This document shows positions 19,073 through 27,362 of a DNA stretch of 35,630 nt, piece by piece; within the stretch, counting starts at the first letter, position 1; every line of letters starts with the position of its first letter. The notes beneath the pieces were generated by a model. The model was given only the letters and a program-made list of their open reading frames with translations. It was not told the DNA's origin and searched no databases. The position numbers and the translations under genes were made by a program. The stretch lies in NCBI GenBank assembly GCA_948766235.1, contig CAQCFX010000013.1:1-35630 (forward strand), written 5' to 3'. The stretch comes from an uncultured Oscillospiraceae bacterium (GTDB taxonomy: Bacteria; Bacillota; Clostridia; Oscillospirales; Oscillospiraceae).

Positions 19073-20245
19073 ATGAGAGAGATTATCCTGCTCAAGCAGG
19101 GAGAGATGGTCCTCAAGGGCCTCAACCGCCGGGGCTTTGAGGAAAAGCTGATGGGCAACGCTAAACGGCGGCTGAAAAAGTACGGCTCCTTTCAGGTATA
19201 TACCCGCCAGTCCACCACTTACGTGGAGCCTCTGGACGAAAGCGCCGATTTTGAGGGCGCGTGGGCGGCCATGAGCAAGCTGTTCGGGGCGGTGGGGCTG
19301 TGCCGCGCCCAGGCCTGCCCCAAGGACAAAGACGCCATTGTAGCCTGCGCCGTGGACTATCTGGGGGACAAGCTGCGCGCCGCCCGCTCCTTCAAGGTGG
19401 AGTCCAAACGGGCGGACAAGAGCTTCCCCATGACCTCCATTCAGCTGTCCCAGTACGTGGGAGGGGAGCTTCACGACAAATACCCCCACCTCACGGCGGA
19501 TATGCACCATCCGGAGCTCACCGTCCATGTGGAGGTGCGGGACTTTGACGCCTACGTTCACGCCGACCCGGAACCGGGGGCGGGGGGCCTTCCCGTGGGC
19601 ATGGGGGGCCGGGCGCTGTCCCTGCTGTCCGGCGGCATCGACTCCCCCGTGGCCTCCTGGATGGTGGCCAAGCGGGGGGTGATTGTGGACATGATTCACT
19701 ACTATTCCTACCCCTATACCTCCCCCGAGGCCAAGGAGAAGGTGCTGGACCTGGCCCGGCTGCTGGTGCCCTACACGGGCAAGCAGTGCGTCCACGTGGT
19801 CCCCTTCACCAAAATTCAGGAGGAGCTGCGCCGCTCCTGTCCAGAGGAGCTGTTCACCATTCTCATGCGGCGCTTCATGATGCGCATTGCCTGCCGGGTG
19901 GCCGAGAAAAACGGCATTCACGCCCTGGTCACCGGGGAGTCGGTGGGCCAGGTGGCCAGCCAGACCCTGGACGCCATGGTGTGCACCGACGCGGTGTGCA
20001 CTCTGCCCGTCCTTCGCCCCCTGGTGGGGATGGACAAGGAGGAAATTGTCCGCATCTCCCGGAAGATTGGAACCTTTGAAACCTCCATTCTCCCCTATGA
20101 GGACTGCTGCACCGTATTTACCCCCAAGCACCCCCGCACCAAGCCCAAGATAGAGGAGCTGGAGGAGGCGGAGAAGGCGCTGAACGTGGAGGCCATGGTG
20201 GAGGAAGCCGTGGCCGGCATTGAACGGGTCATGCTGGATCTGTGA
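19073..20245 (+). CDS. thiI: tRNA 4-thiouridine synthase / sulfurtransferase ThiI
   Basis: A 390-residue enzyme that adenylates and thiolates U8 of tRNA (4-thiouridine) and in many bacteria supplies sulfur for the thiamine thiazole. An N-terminal ferredoxin-like plus THUMP region (about 1-165, with the RRGFEEKLM start) binds the tRNA acceptor end. The PP-loop ATP-pyrophosphatase signature SLLSGGIDSPVASW lies at about 183-196, and GESVGQVASQTLDAM is the second conserved ThiI block. There is no C-terminal rhodanese domain, so sulfur must come from a separate partner, as in Bacillus-type short ThiI. The ATG at 19073 follows AGGAGGG; the longer upstream frame would lie inside comF. Confidence 0.96.
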   Translation: MREIILLKQGEMVLKGLNRRGFEEKLMGNAKRRLKKYGSFQVYTRQSTTYVEPLDESADFEGAWAAMSKLFGAVGLCRAQACPKDKDAIVACAVDYLGDKLRAARSFKVESKRADKSFPMTSIQLSQYVGGELHDKYPHLTADMHHPELTVHVEVRDFDAYVHADPEPGAGGLPVGMGGRALSLLSGGIDSPVASWMVAKRGVIVDMIHYYSYPYTSPEAKEKVLDLARLLVPYTGKQCVHVVPFTKIQEELRRSCPEELFTILMRRFMMRIACRVAEKNGIHALVTGESVGQVASQTLDAMVCTDAVCTLPVLRPLVGMDKEEIVRISRKIGTFETSILPYEDCCTVFTPKHPRTKPKIEELEEAEKALNVEAMVEEAVAGIERVMLDL

Positions 20246-20246
20246 C

Positions 20247-20287
20247 AAAGAGCGCCCACCCCTGACAAGGGGCGGGCGCTCTTTTTT
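20247..20287. terminator. Bidirectional terminator between thiI and the stalk-domain gene
   Basis: AAAGAGCGCCCACCCC pairs with GGGGCGGGCGCTCTTT (one mismatch) around a 6-base loop. A T run follows on the plus strand and an A run (T on the minus strand) precedes it, so it serves both converging genes. Confidence 0.88.
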
Positions 20288-20290
20288 CTC

Positions 20291-21418
20291 TTATGATAGA
20301 GCAGAAGCCGTGGCCTGGCGAATGCGGCAGACCTCCTCGTCCATGGCGCTCAGCGCCCCGCGCAGAAACGCCGCGCTCCCCTGGCCGCACTCCAGCTCCA
20401 CGTAGTTCATCCGCTTGGGGTCCAGCTCCTCCACCAGGGCCGCGCCGGCGGAATAGTCCTCCCCCCGGCTGGTGGCCGTCCAGCGCACATAGCCCGCCTG
20501 GGTCAGCTCCTCCCAGCCCTCCTGCTCCAGCTGGTCCGCCCTGACCACCAGCGCGCTGCACCAGGCCGCGGCCGCCAGCACGCGCCGGCCCTCCTCCGCT
20601 TGGGCCAGGCAGTCCGGCCCGCTCGCCCCCTCCAAGCTCAGCCCAACCGTATGGCCCGCCCCCACCAGGCGGCGCACCAGGTCGTCCTGTTCCCGCAGCT
20701 CATCGGGGGTGAAGAAAAACAGCGCCCGCTCGCCCCGGCCCTCCAGCATACGGGCAATCTCCTCCGCCTGCTCTCCCCAGCGAAAGGCCAGGTACAGCTC
20801 CGCCTGACTGGGGGCGGAGGACGGCTCCGGCTGAGACGAGGGCGACGCTCCCGTCCCCCCGCCGTTCTCCACTGTGGAGAGATACCGCCGCAGGCTGTCC
20901 GCCAGCAGGCTGTCCCCCGCGTCCACAAATTCCACATCGCTGAGAATGGCCGCGCTGTTGGTCAGGCGCACCAGCGTGCCGTACCGGGTGCGCACCCGGG
21001 AGCAGCTGATGGTGCCGAAATACTCACACACCCAGTCGATGGGCACAAACACCATTGAGTTGCGCACCACCGCCCGCACCGGCAGGCTGTTGCCCTGAAG
21101 GTCCTGGGCGGTGTTGGTCTGGGTGTCGAACATCACGCCCTTCTGTCCACTGGACACCAGCAGCGTCCGCCGCGTGGCGATATACACGGCGCTCACCTTT
21201 AAATCAATGCCGCTGATTCGGCTGGACAGCATGGTATAGGGCACGTACAGCATCCCATCCACCATGGCGGGCACATTCTCCGCGGTGGTCTCCATCACCG
21301 TGTCGTTCACCGCCATCAGGTACACCGTAGAGGGGGTTCCAAAGGCGGGCACGGCCATGCCCAGCAGCAGCACGGCGCACAGCGCAGCCGCCAGCGCTCC
21401 CTTTTTCCAATGATTCAT
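20291..21418 (-). CDS. Exported stalk-domain protein with degenerate polysaccharide-deacetylase-like domain
   Basis: A 375-residue secreted or surface protein. The signal peptide is residues 1-27 (cut after VPAFG). Residues about 35-152 form a copper-amine-oxidase N-terminal ('stalk') domain, with LYVPYTMLSS and VFVPIDWVCEYFG as its paired strands; this is usually a structural module in Gram-positive exported proteins. A Ser/Pro linker (about 175-192) leads to a region with the layout of NodB/polysaccharide deacetylases (ALFFFTPDELREQDDLVRRL, then GAGHTVGLSLEG). There the metal-binding Asp and the HxxxH histidines are not present, so catalysis is doubtful. The ATG at 21418 has AGGAGG 6 bases upstream; the track of codons before it lacks a ribosome site. 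It follows cinA on the same strand after 110 bases that include a dispersed repeat. Confidence 0.8.
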   Translation of the reverse strand: MNHWKKGALAAALCAVLLLGMAVPAFGTPSTVYLMAVNDTVMETTAENVPAMVDGMLYVPYTMLSSRISGIDLKVSAVYIATRRTLLVSSGQKGVMFDTQTNTAQDLQGNSLPVRAVVRNSMVFVPIDWVCEYFGTISCSRVRTRYGTLVRLTNSAAILSDVEFVDAGDSLLADSLRRYLSTVENGGGTGASPSSQPEPSSAPSQAELYLAFRWGEQAEEIARMLEGRGERALFFFTPDELREQDDLVRRLVGAGHTVGLSLEGASGPDCLAQAEEGRRVLAAAAWCSALVVRADQLEQEGWEELTQAGYVRWTATSRGEDYSAGAALVEELDPKRMNYVELECGQGSAAFLRGALSAMDEEVCRIRQATASALS

Positions 21419-21474
21419 GGGATTCCTCCTTGTCTGCGCTTGTGCGCACTGCGGTGTTATCACGTTCGGGCTTC

Positions 21475-21530
21475 TCTGCTGTCACGCTTCGAAGCGGCCA
21501 AGACGCTCGGTCGCTTCTCCGCGCTTCCTC
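21475..21530. repeat. GC-rich dispersed intergenic repeat, copy 2 (short form)
   Basis: Shares with 809-963 the block tgctgtcacgct..agcggcca.gacgctcggtc (21477-21512) and the block ctccgcgcttcctc (21517-21530), here directly joined, so the hairpin-bearing middle of copy 1 is absent. It abuts the cinA stop codon, just as copy 1 covers the trmL stop. The same orientation relative to the host gene in both loci suggests insertion at gene ends. Confidence 0.7.
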
Positions 21531-22815
21531 AATCTTCCGCCCCGGCCGCGTTCAGGCCCGCCGGGTCCAATCCTTCCATCCATCTGCGCACCATGTCCAG
21601 GGCGTGGTTGACGGCCAGGTTCCGGGTGCGGTCCCGCCGGGCGCTCAGGCTGGCTAAATTCAGCTTTTTCACCCAGCAGCCGTTGGGCGCGGCCAGGGCG
21701 GTGTACACCAGCCCCACCGGGTTGCCCCGGTCGTCCGGGTCCGGCCCCGCTACCCCTGTGGCGGACACCGCCACATCGCAGCCCAGCACCTTTCGCGCCC
21801 CCTGGGCCATTTGCTCCGCCACCTCGGCGCACACCGCGCTCTTTTCGTCCAGCAGCGTCTGGGACACCCCCAGCACCCCCGCCTTTACCTCACAGTGGTA
21901 GCTCACCACGCCGCCCTTGAACACCGAGGCCGCGCCGGGCACATCGGTAAGGCGCTTGGCAATCAGCCCGCCGGTACAGCTCTCCGCCGTGCCCAGGGTG
22001 AGCCCGCGCTCCCGCAGGCCGTCCAGCACCACCTGGGCCAGCCCCGACACGTCCGCGCCGTACACCAGCTCCCCCAGCAGGGCGCGCACCTCCGCCTCCA
22101 CGGGGGCGATGAGGGCGTCCGCCTCCTCCGCCGCCGCGGCCTTGGCGGTGATGCGCAGCTCCACCTCCCCCTCCTTGGCATAGGGGGCCAGGGTGGGGTT
22201 TTGAAGCTCGTTCATCCGCTCCCGCAGCAGGAATTCCACCGCCGACTCCCCCGCGCCGAACACCCGCAGGGTGCGGGAGCGGATGACCCCCTCGCTCAGC
22301 CGCTCCAGCCAGGGCAGCGCCCGCTCCCGGAACATGGGCAGGCACTCGCTGGGCGGGCCGGGGAGCATGACCACATAGGTCCCCTCCGCCTCAAAGGCGC
22401 AGCCCGGCGCGGTGCCCCAGGCGTTGTCCAGCACATCGCACCCCTCGGGCAGCCAGGCCTGCTGAAGATTGTTCTGCGTCATCTCCCGCCCCGCGCGGGC
22501 AAAAAAGCACTGAATGTTCTGGGCGCACTCCGGGTGGAACACCAGCTTCTTTCCAAAGGCCTCGGCCAGGGCCTGCTTGGTGAGGTCGTCGCAGGTGGGG
22601 CCAAGCCCCCCTGTGGTCACCAGCACGTCCGCCCGGCTCCGGGCCAGCTCTACCGCCGCCTTCACCCGCTGGGGATTGTCCCCCACCACCGAATGGTACA
22701 GCACGTTCAGCCCCAGGCCGGACAGCTCCCGGCTCAGGGCCTGCGCGTCGGAATTGACAATGCCGCCCAGCAGCAGTTCGGTGCCCACCGACAAAATTTC
22801 CACCGTATGGCTCAT
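21529..22815 (-). CDS. cinA: CinA family protein, NMN deamidase / ADP-ribose pyrophosphatase type
   Basis: A 428-residue cytosolic protein. The N-terminal half is the COG1058/MoCF domain (EILSVGTELLLG at 6-17, TTGGLGPTCDDLT at about 66-78), linked to pyrophosphatase activity on ADP-ribose-type compounds. The C-terminal half is the PncC-type nicotinamide-mononucleotide amidase domain (TAESCTGGLIAKRLTDVPGA, then ATGVAGPDPDDRGNPVGLVY). Both halves are complete and the length is normal. In known systems it recycles the pyridine nucleotide by-products of NAD-consuming reactions. The ATG at 22815 has AGGAGGG and a near-consensus promoter. It is single-gene or reads on into the stalk-domain gene. 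Confidence 0.95.
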   Translation of the reverse strand: MSHTVEILSVGTELLLGGIVNSDAQALSRELSGLGLNVLYHSVVGDNPQRVKAAVELARSRADVLVTTGGLGPTCDDLTKQALAEAFGKKLVFHPECAQNIQCFFARAGREMTQNNLQQAWLPEGCDVLDNAWGTAPGCAFEAEGTYVVMLPGPPSECLPMFRERALPWLERLSEGVIRSRTLRVFGAGESAVEFLLRERMNELQNPTLAPYAKEGEVELRITAKAAAAEEADALIAPVEAEVRALLGELVYGADVSGLAQVVLDGLRERGLTLGTAESCTGGLIAKRLTDVPGAASVFKGGVVSYHCEVKAGVLGVSQTLLDEKSAVCAEVAEQMAQGARKVLGCDVAVSATGVAGPDPDDRGNPVGLVYTALAAPNGCWVKKLNLASLSARRDRTRNLAVNHALDMVRRWMEGLDPAGLNAAGAED

Positions 22816-22842
22816 GCGCTCCCCCTCCTATCCGTTTTTTCT

Positions 22843-22871
22843 ATTCTATCCTTCCCGTAGAAGGGTGTCAA
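22843..22871 (-). promoter_or_regulatory. Sigma-A type promoter of cinA
   Basis: On the minus strand, TTGACA (22871-22866), 17-base spacer, TAGAAT (22848-22843), 28 bases before the cinA ATG. It is the closest match to consensus in the window. Confidence 0.85.
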
Positions 22872-22910
22872 GCAAAAGCGTTCCCTATACGCGCCTCCGC
22901 GCCCGCAGCG

Positions 22911-22949
22911 GTAAAAGCGGACCGCCTCCCATTTGGGAAGCGGTCCGCT
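22911..22949 (-). terminator. Intrinsic terminator of the surface-protein run
   Basis: AGCGGACCGCTTCCC and GGGAGGCGGTCCGCT on the minus strand form a 15-bp stem with one T-G pair and a 4-base loop, then TTTT. It lies 26 bases after the PilZ stop and upstream of the cinA promoter, so it separates the two transcription units. Confidence 0.82.
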
Positions 22950-22975
22950 CTGCTTGTTTCCGAGGGGGGGGAACC

Positions 22976-23674
22976 TTACCGGCCCTCCCGCTCCTTTTGG
23001 TTTCGGATTTCCTCCCGCTGGACCGCGAAAATGGCCTGCAGCAGACGGTCCTGCTCCTTGGGGGGCAGCGCCTCCAGCTGGCAGCCGTAACGCACCGCGC
23101 CCAGCTCCCGGCCGCCCACCCGGCGCACCTGGCAGTTGAAGCTGAAGGGGGCCATGCCCGCGGCCAGGCGAATGCCGCTCACGGTCATTCGGTCCCCCAC
23201 CTCAAAGGCCTCCTCGCAGAGAATGAGCAGCCCGCCTGCGCTCACGTCCAGCACCTGGCAGGGCCGGCTCTCCCGGGCCACAACGCCCCGGGAGGACCGC
23301 CGGAAGCATTTCCCCTCCACGCTCACGCTGATGCGCTGGCGGAAAAACGCCCGCTGCTCCTTGAGAAACTTGCTCTCCAGCCGGTCCACCTTCCAGATTA
23401 GCTCGGTGCTGCCGCAGACCTTGCCGTGGAGCACCCGGCTGTCCTTCCCGTGGAAAAACCGCAGCTTGATTTCTCTATTGTACATCACCGGCGGCAGCTC
23501 GTCGCCCCGGGCCTGCCGGAGAACCACCGCTCCGCCGCGGACGCTGTCTACCTTACCCACAAAGAACAGGCGGTTCTCCATGGTCAGCACCTCTACCGTC
23601 ATCCCGGGACGAAGGCCGAAATCTTCGGACGATGCAGCCTGTTCCACCCGCTCTGCCTGAGGCGTCTGATTCAT
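22976..23674 (-). CDS. PilZ-domain c-di-GMP binding protein (YcgR/YpfA-like), copy A
   Basis: A 232-residue cytosolic protein with the two-part build of YcgR/YpfA 'flagellar brake' proteins: an N-terminal beta-barrel-like YcgR_N region (about 20-100) and a C-terminal PilZ domain. The c-di-GMP binding motifs are R108-AFF-R112 and D143-V-S145-A-G-G148, both intact. In Bacillus such a protein slows the flagellar motor when c-di-GMP is high; here the target could also be surface-protein export. The ATG at 23674 follows AAAGGAG, 37 bases after the stop of the SLH surface protein with no hairpin between, so they are co-transcribed. The product is the last one before the terminator. Confidence 0.9.
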   Translation of the reverse strand: MNQTPQAERVEQAASSEDFGLRPGMTVEVLTMENRLFFVGKVDSVRGGAVVLRQARGDELPPVMYNREIKLRFFHGKDSRVLHGKVCGSTELIWKVDRLESKFLKEQRAFFRQRISVSVEGKCFRRSSRGVVARESRPCQVLDVSAGGLLILCEEAFEVGDRMTVSGIRLAAGMAPFSFNCQVRRVGGRELGAVRYGCQLEALPPKEQDRLLQAIFAVQREEIRNQKEREGR

Positions 23675-23711
23675 ATTCCAGCTCTCCTTTTCCCTCTTGT
23701 TTGATTGGCGC

Positions 23712-26700
23712 TTACATTGCCATGATAAACTGAATCAGCTTTGCCGCTTCTGCCCGGTTGATGGTGCCCCAGGGACGCAGCTTTCCGTTGCCGTCGCCCT
23801 GGACCGCCCCAAGATGGACCAGAATGCCCACCGAGCTGCGGGCGTAGCCGCTGATTTGCTGGTGGTCGCTGAACTTCTCCAAATCCGCCGTCAGGCCGTT
23901 GGTCAGGTTGTGGCCCGTGGCCTTCAGGGTGTTGTTGAGCATCACCATGGCGTCCTGCCGGCTCAGATTCCTGGTGGGCCAGAAATTCGCCCCGTCCCCG
24001 CTCACGATGCCCAGGCGCTTGGCCGCGGCCACCGCAGGACCGTAGTAGCTGTTCACGGGCACGTCGGCAAAGCTGTAGCCGCTCTCCCCGGTCAGGTTGA
24101 AAGCCCGGCACAGCATCAGCACAAAGTCGCACCGCCGGATGGACAGCCCCGGCGCAAAGGTGCCGTTGCCCATGCCCTCAATCACGCCGTTCTGATACAG
24201 GTAGTCCACCGCGTCCACCGCCCAGCGGTAGGAGCCCATGTCGCTGAAATACCGGGAGCTGGTGGAACTGGCCACCTGGATGTTAATCCGCCCGCTCACC
24301 TGCTGGCCGCCCACGCTTACACCGGTGTAGCCGATGACCACCGTGCCCTGATAGCCCGTTTTGGGCACAAAGGTGAGCTGGTCAATGCTGGGCGTGCCGG
24401 AGCGGTAGTACCGCGTGCCGGTGCTGGCCTGGGCGCCGGTTCCGCTCCCGCTGTAGCTGCTGTACAGCTGCCCCGCCGTGCTGGCGGGCAGAGAGGTAAA
24501 CTGAATGTAGGACAGCTCCTGGTCCAGCACCGCGTTGCACACGCTGCGCAGCGTGGACGAGGACAGCCGCACCGGGGTCGCAGGCGAGGTGCTCAAATTC
24601 ACGTCGTTGGGGGTGGGTGCGTTCACCTGAATGGTGACCACGCCCTCAAAGCGCACGTTGTTGGTGTTATATCCCACATAGGGAATCTGCACCGTGCCGG
24701 TAAAGTTCTTGTTGGCCAGGAAGCTGAGGCCCCCGATGAGGTTCTGCCCGCTGTAGTTGGTGGTGCGGTAGTAGTAGGTCCAGGTGGACGCCTGGGTGTT
24801 CCAGGAGGTGCTGCTGTTATAGTTGTAGTACAGCGTGCCCTCGTTGGAGTTGGGCAGGGTGGTGAACTGGATATAGTTCAGCGTCCCCCCCGCGGCGGCG
24901 GAGCAGGCGCTGGCAAAATCATAGGCGGAGAAATTCACCAGCTTGCCGCTGAAGGTATTGTACTGAACGCCGCGCTGGTAGGTTCCCCCGATGTCGATAT
25001 ACACCATGCCCGTATAGGTGGTGCCGCCGGTGCCGTAGCCGGTGTAGCTGAACGAAGCCTGGCCGGAGGCCGTGCTGGGCACGAAGGAGATGCCGCCGAT
25101 GGAGGGCGCGCCGCTCTGATAGTAGTTGGTATAGGTGTTCACATAGCTGTCGTAACCGCCGCTGCCGCGGTAGTTATAGTACAGGCTGCCCTGAGTGGAG
25201 CTGGCCTGACTGAAGCGGACGTAGGCCAGCGGCTCGTTAATGGCGGCCCAGCAGGCGTTGTTAAAGTCGCTGGCCTGGAAAATCACCTGCTGGCCCTGCC
25301 CCACACTGTAGCGCACGTCGGAGGGATTATAGCTTCCCTGCCCGCCGCCCACGGTGATGGTCACGTAGCCGGTATAGGAGACATTGCCCGTGTCCACCGC
25401 GCGGTAGCTGATGCGCACCGTGCTGGGGCAGCCCTGGGCGGGGATAAAGGTCAGGCTGTCCAGGGAGGGGCTGCCGCTGCGGTAAACCTGTGTGGTGCTG
25501 GAAATCTGCTGCCCCGGCTGGGCCGCACCCACGTAGTTATAGCGCAGCTCGCCCGACGAGGACTGGGGCAGGGTAAAGGTGACGTAGTTCAGCTCCCGCC
25601 CTGTCTTGTTGCGGCAGGCCGTGCTGAAGTCGCCCGCCCGGAAGGTCACGGGGGTGTTGGCGGCGGTGGAGTAGCTCACATCTCCCGCAGAGTTTACCGT
25701 CACCCGGATGATGCCGCTGAAGGAGTCGTTGCCCCGCCACGCGGTGTAGCTGATGTTGGCCGTGCCGCTGAAGTCCGTGCGGGGCACAAAGGACATCCGG
25801 CTCAGCTCCTTCTGGCCGTTGCGGTAGGTGAGATAATACTTCTCCGAGCCCACGCCCGCCCCGGTGTCCCCTTCATAGAGGTAGTTATAGTGCAGGATGC
25901 CCTGGTTGGTGGGGACAGACAGGCCGGTCACATAGTCCACCCCGGTCATACCCTTCCGGGCGGCGATATATCCCAGCTCGCTGACAATGGCGCTCAGGCT
26001 CACTTCGCCCCCGACGTTCACGCTGCCCAGGTTGATGAGGGTGGTGGTGTCCTCCGTCACGGTAACGGCGCACTTGGCCGTGAAGCTCCGCTTTCCGTCC
26101 GAGCTTTTCACTGTGGCGGTGATGGTGGCCGTGCCTACGCTCTTGGCCGTCACTACGCCGTTGGCAGTCACATCGGCCACAGCCCGCTTGTCACACTCCC
26201 ACGTCACCGTGCCGCCCTTGGCGTCTCCAAACATGTTGGGCACCAGGGTGTCCCGCTGGTCCTTGATGATGGTGATGGAATCCCCGGTCTCGGACATGGT
26301 GTCGTTATTGGGGCAGCTCAGGACAACGCCCGACACGGTGACAAAAAGCTCCGCGGTGAGGGCGTCGCCCTCGCCGGCCTTGGCGGTGACGGTGGCCGTA
26401 CCGGGGGATACGCCCCGAATCTGGGCGTTGACGGGGTTGTTGTCGTTTCGGCTCACCGTGACGACCTTTTCATTGCTGGAGGTCCACGTCACGTCCGTCA
26501 CCTCGGCGTCATTGGGGGTGACGAGTACGCCCACGTTCTTGGTGTCCCCCTTGGAGAGCTTTTCCGCGGCGGGGCTGAACTCAATCTTGGTGGCGGCGGG
26601 CTTATCCGCCGGCACCACCGTCACCTGGCAGGTGGCGGTGACGCCCGAGCCGTCCGCCGCCGTGGCGGTGATGGTGGCGGTACCCTCTTTCACCGCCGTG

Positions 26701-27278
26701 ACCTTGCCCGTGCTGTCCACCGTGGCGGCGTCCGAACCCCCGTTGCTCCACGTGACGGTCTTGTTGGTGGCGTTGTCGGGCTTGACGGTGGCACTGAGCT
26801 GGAGCGTCTCGCCCACCTTCAGGGTTTTGGTCGTCTCATTCAGGGTGATGGAGGTGACCTTTACATCGGGAGGAGTAGCTGCGGCAACCGTCACCGTGCA
26901 GGAAGCCGTAACTGCCGTGCCTCCAGTCCAAGTTACTGAAACGGAAACGGTGACGTTTTCTGCCGCGCTTTTGGGCGTCACCGTCACTGTTCCCTCGGTA
27001 TCTTTGGAAAGCTCAACAGCATCCTTATTATCCGCCGTCCACTGATAGGTCGGCGTCGCATCAACCGGCAGGTTTTGAACGTTGGCAGTCAAGTCCACGC
27101 TGCTCCCGCCTTCCGTCAGGGTCAAAGGGCCGGAAGGGGCAATGCTGACGGAAGGCATAGGGGTGGGGCCCGGGTTGTCCGGGTCCGTCGCCGCCCAGGC
27201 CGGCGTCACCGCCAGGGTCAGCGCCAGCGCCAGGGCCAGGGTCAGCGCGCCGAAGCGGCGCAAAAAACCATGTTTCAT
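23712..27278 (-). CDS. SLH-anchored surface protein with Ig-like domains and five long tandem repeats
   Basis: A 1188-residue exported protein. The signal peptide ends near residue 29 (TPAWAA). About residues 40-400 hold four Ig-like domains, three of BIG2 type (each ending like GTATITATA; starts near 138, 229 and 316). Residues 414-1006 are five tandem repeats of about 115-125 residues (starts near 414, 532, 653, 768, 892). Each begins with a polar strand, has a central (L/I)(H/R/Y)YNY-type motif (degenerate in the fifth), and ends in a TGxxxI.Y.....G strand. Residues 1008-1188 carry three SLH modules that bind pyruvylated wall polymer (YSFADVPVNSYYGPAV in the second). The ATG at 27278 has AAGGAG 8 bases upstream; the GTG at 27287 overlaps that site and is rejected. 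Role: cell-surface structure or adhesion, ligand unknown. Confidence 0.9.
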   Translation of the reverse strand: MKHGFLRRFGALTLALALALTLAVTPAWAATDPDNPGPTPMPSVSIAPSGPLTLTEGGSSVDLTANVQNLPVDATPTYQWTADNKDAVELSKDTEGTVTVTPKSAAENVTVSVSVTWTGGTAVTASCTVTVAAATPPDVKVTSITLNETTKTLKVGETLQLSATVKPDNATNKTVTWSNGGSDAATVDSTGKVTAVKEGTATITATAADGSGVTATCQVTVVPADKPAATKIEFSPAAEKLSKGDTKNVGVLVTPNDAEVTDVTWTSSNEKVVTVSRNDNNPVNAQIRGVSPGTATVTAKAGEGDALTAELFVTVSGVVLSCPNNDTMSETGDSITIIKDQRDTLVPNMFGDAKGGTVTWECDKRAVADVTANGVVTAKSVGTATITATVKSSDGKRSFTAKCAVTVTEDTTTLINLGSVNVGGEVSLSAIVSELGYIAARKGMTGVDYVTGLSVPTNQGILHYNYLYEGDTGAGVGSEKYYLTYRNGQKELSRMSFVPRTDFSGTANISYTAWRGNDSFSGIIRVTVNSAGDVSYSTAANTPVTFRAGDFSTACRNKTGRELNYVTFTLPQSSSGELRYNYVGAAQPGQQISSTTQVYRSGSPSLDSLTFIPAQGCPSTVRISYRAVDTGNVSYTGYVTITVGGGQGSYNPSDVRYSVGQGQQVIFQASDFNNACWAAINEPLAYVRFSQASSTQGSLYYNYRGSGGYDSYVNTYTNYYQSGAPSIGGISFVPSTASGQASFSYTGYGTGGTTYTGMVYIDIGGTYQRGVQYNTFSGKLVNFSAYDFASACSAAAGGTLNYIQFTTLPNSNEGTLYYNYNSSTSWNTQASTWTYYYRTTNYSGQNLIGGLSFLANKNFTGTVQIPYVGYNTNNVRFEGVVTIQVNAPTPNDVNLSTSPATPVRLSSSTLRSVCNAVLDQELSYIQFTSLPASTAGQLYSSYSGSGTGAQASTGTRYYRSGTPSIDQLTFVPKTGYQGTVVIGYTGVSVGGQQVSGRINIQVASSTSSRYFSDMGSYRWAVDAVDYLYQNGVIEGMGNGTFAPGLSIRRCDFVLMLCRAFNLTGESGYSFADVPVNSYYGPAVAAAKRLGIVSGDGANFWPTRNLSRQDAMVMLNNTLKATGHNLTNGLTADLEKFSDHQQISGYARSSVGILVHLGAVQGDGNGKLRPWGTINRAEAAKLIQFIMAM

Positions 27279-27314
27279 AATTCGCACTCCTTTGCGCGGT
27301 TTTCGTTCTCATAG

Positions 27315-27344
27315 CGGGAGCGGGCGGAGCCCCGCCCGCTCCCG
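27315..27344. other. Strong GC hairpin between the two surface-protein genes
   Basis: CGGGAGCGGGCGG and CCGCCCGCTCCCG form a perfect 13-bp stem with a 4-base loop in the 84-base gap. There is no T run on either strand, so it is more likely an mRNA processing or stability element, or a partial attenuator, than a true terminator. Confidence 0.65.
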
Positions 27345-27362
27345 TTGGCGGTTACTGCAAAA

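Noticed and set aside
23697..26939. 1080-codon open frame on the plus strand
   Set aside because: Antisense to the SLH protein at 23712-27278; Gly/His/Val/Ala-rich with no domain and no ribosome site. Long antisense frames are expected from GC-biased codons. The sense product has a signal peptide, BIG2 and SLH domains.
27315..27344. Hairpin between the two SLH genes as a true terminator
   Set aside because: No T run on either strand; kept only as an RNA structure.
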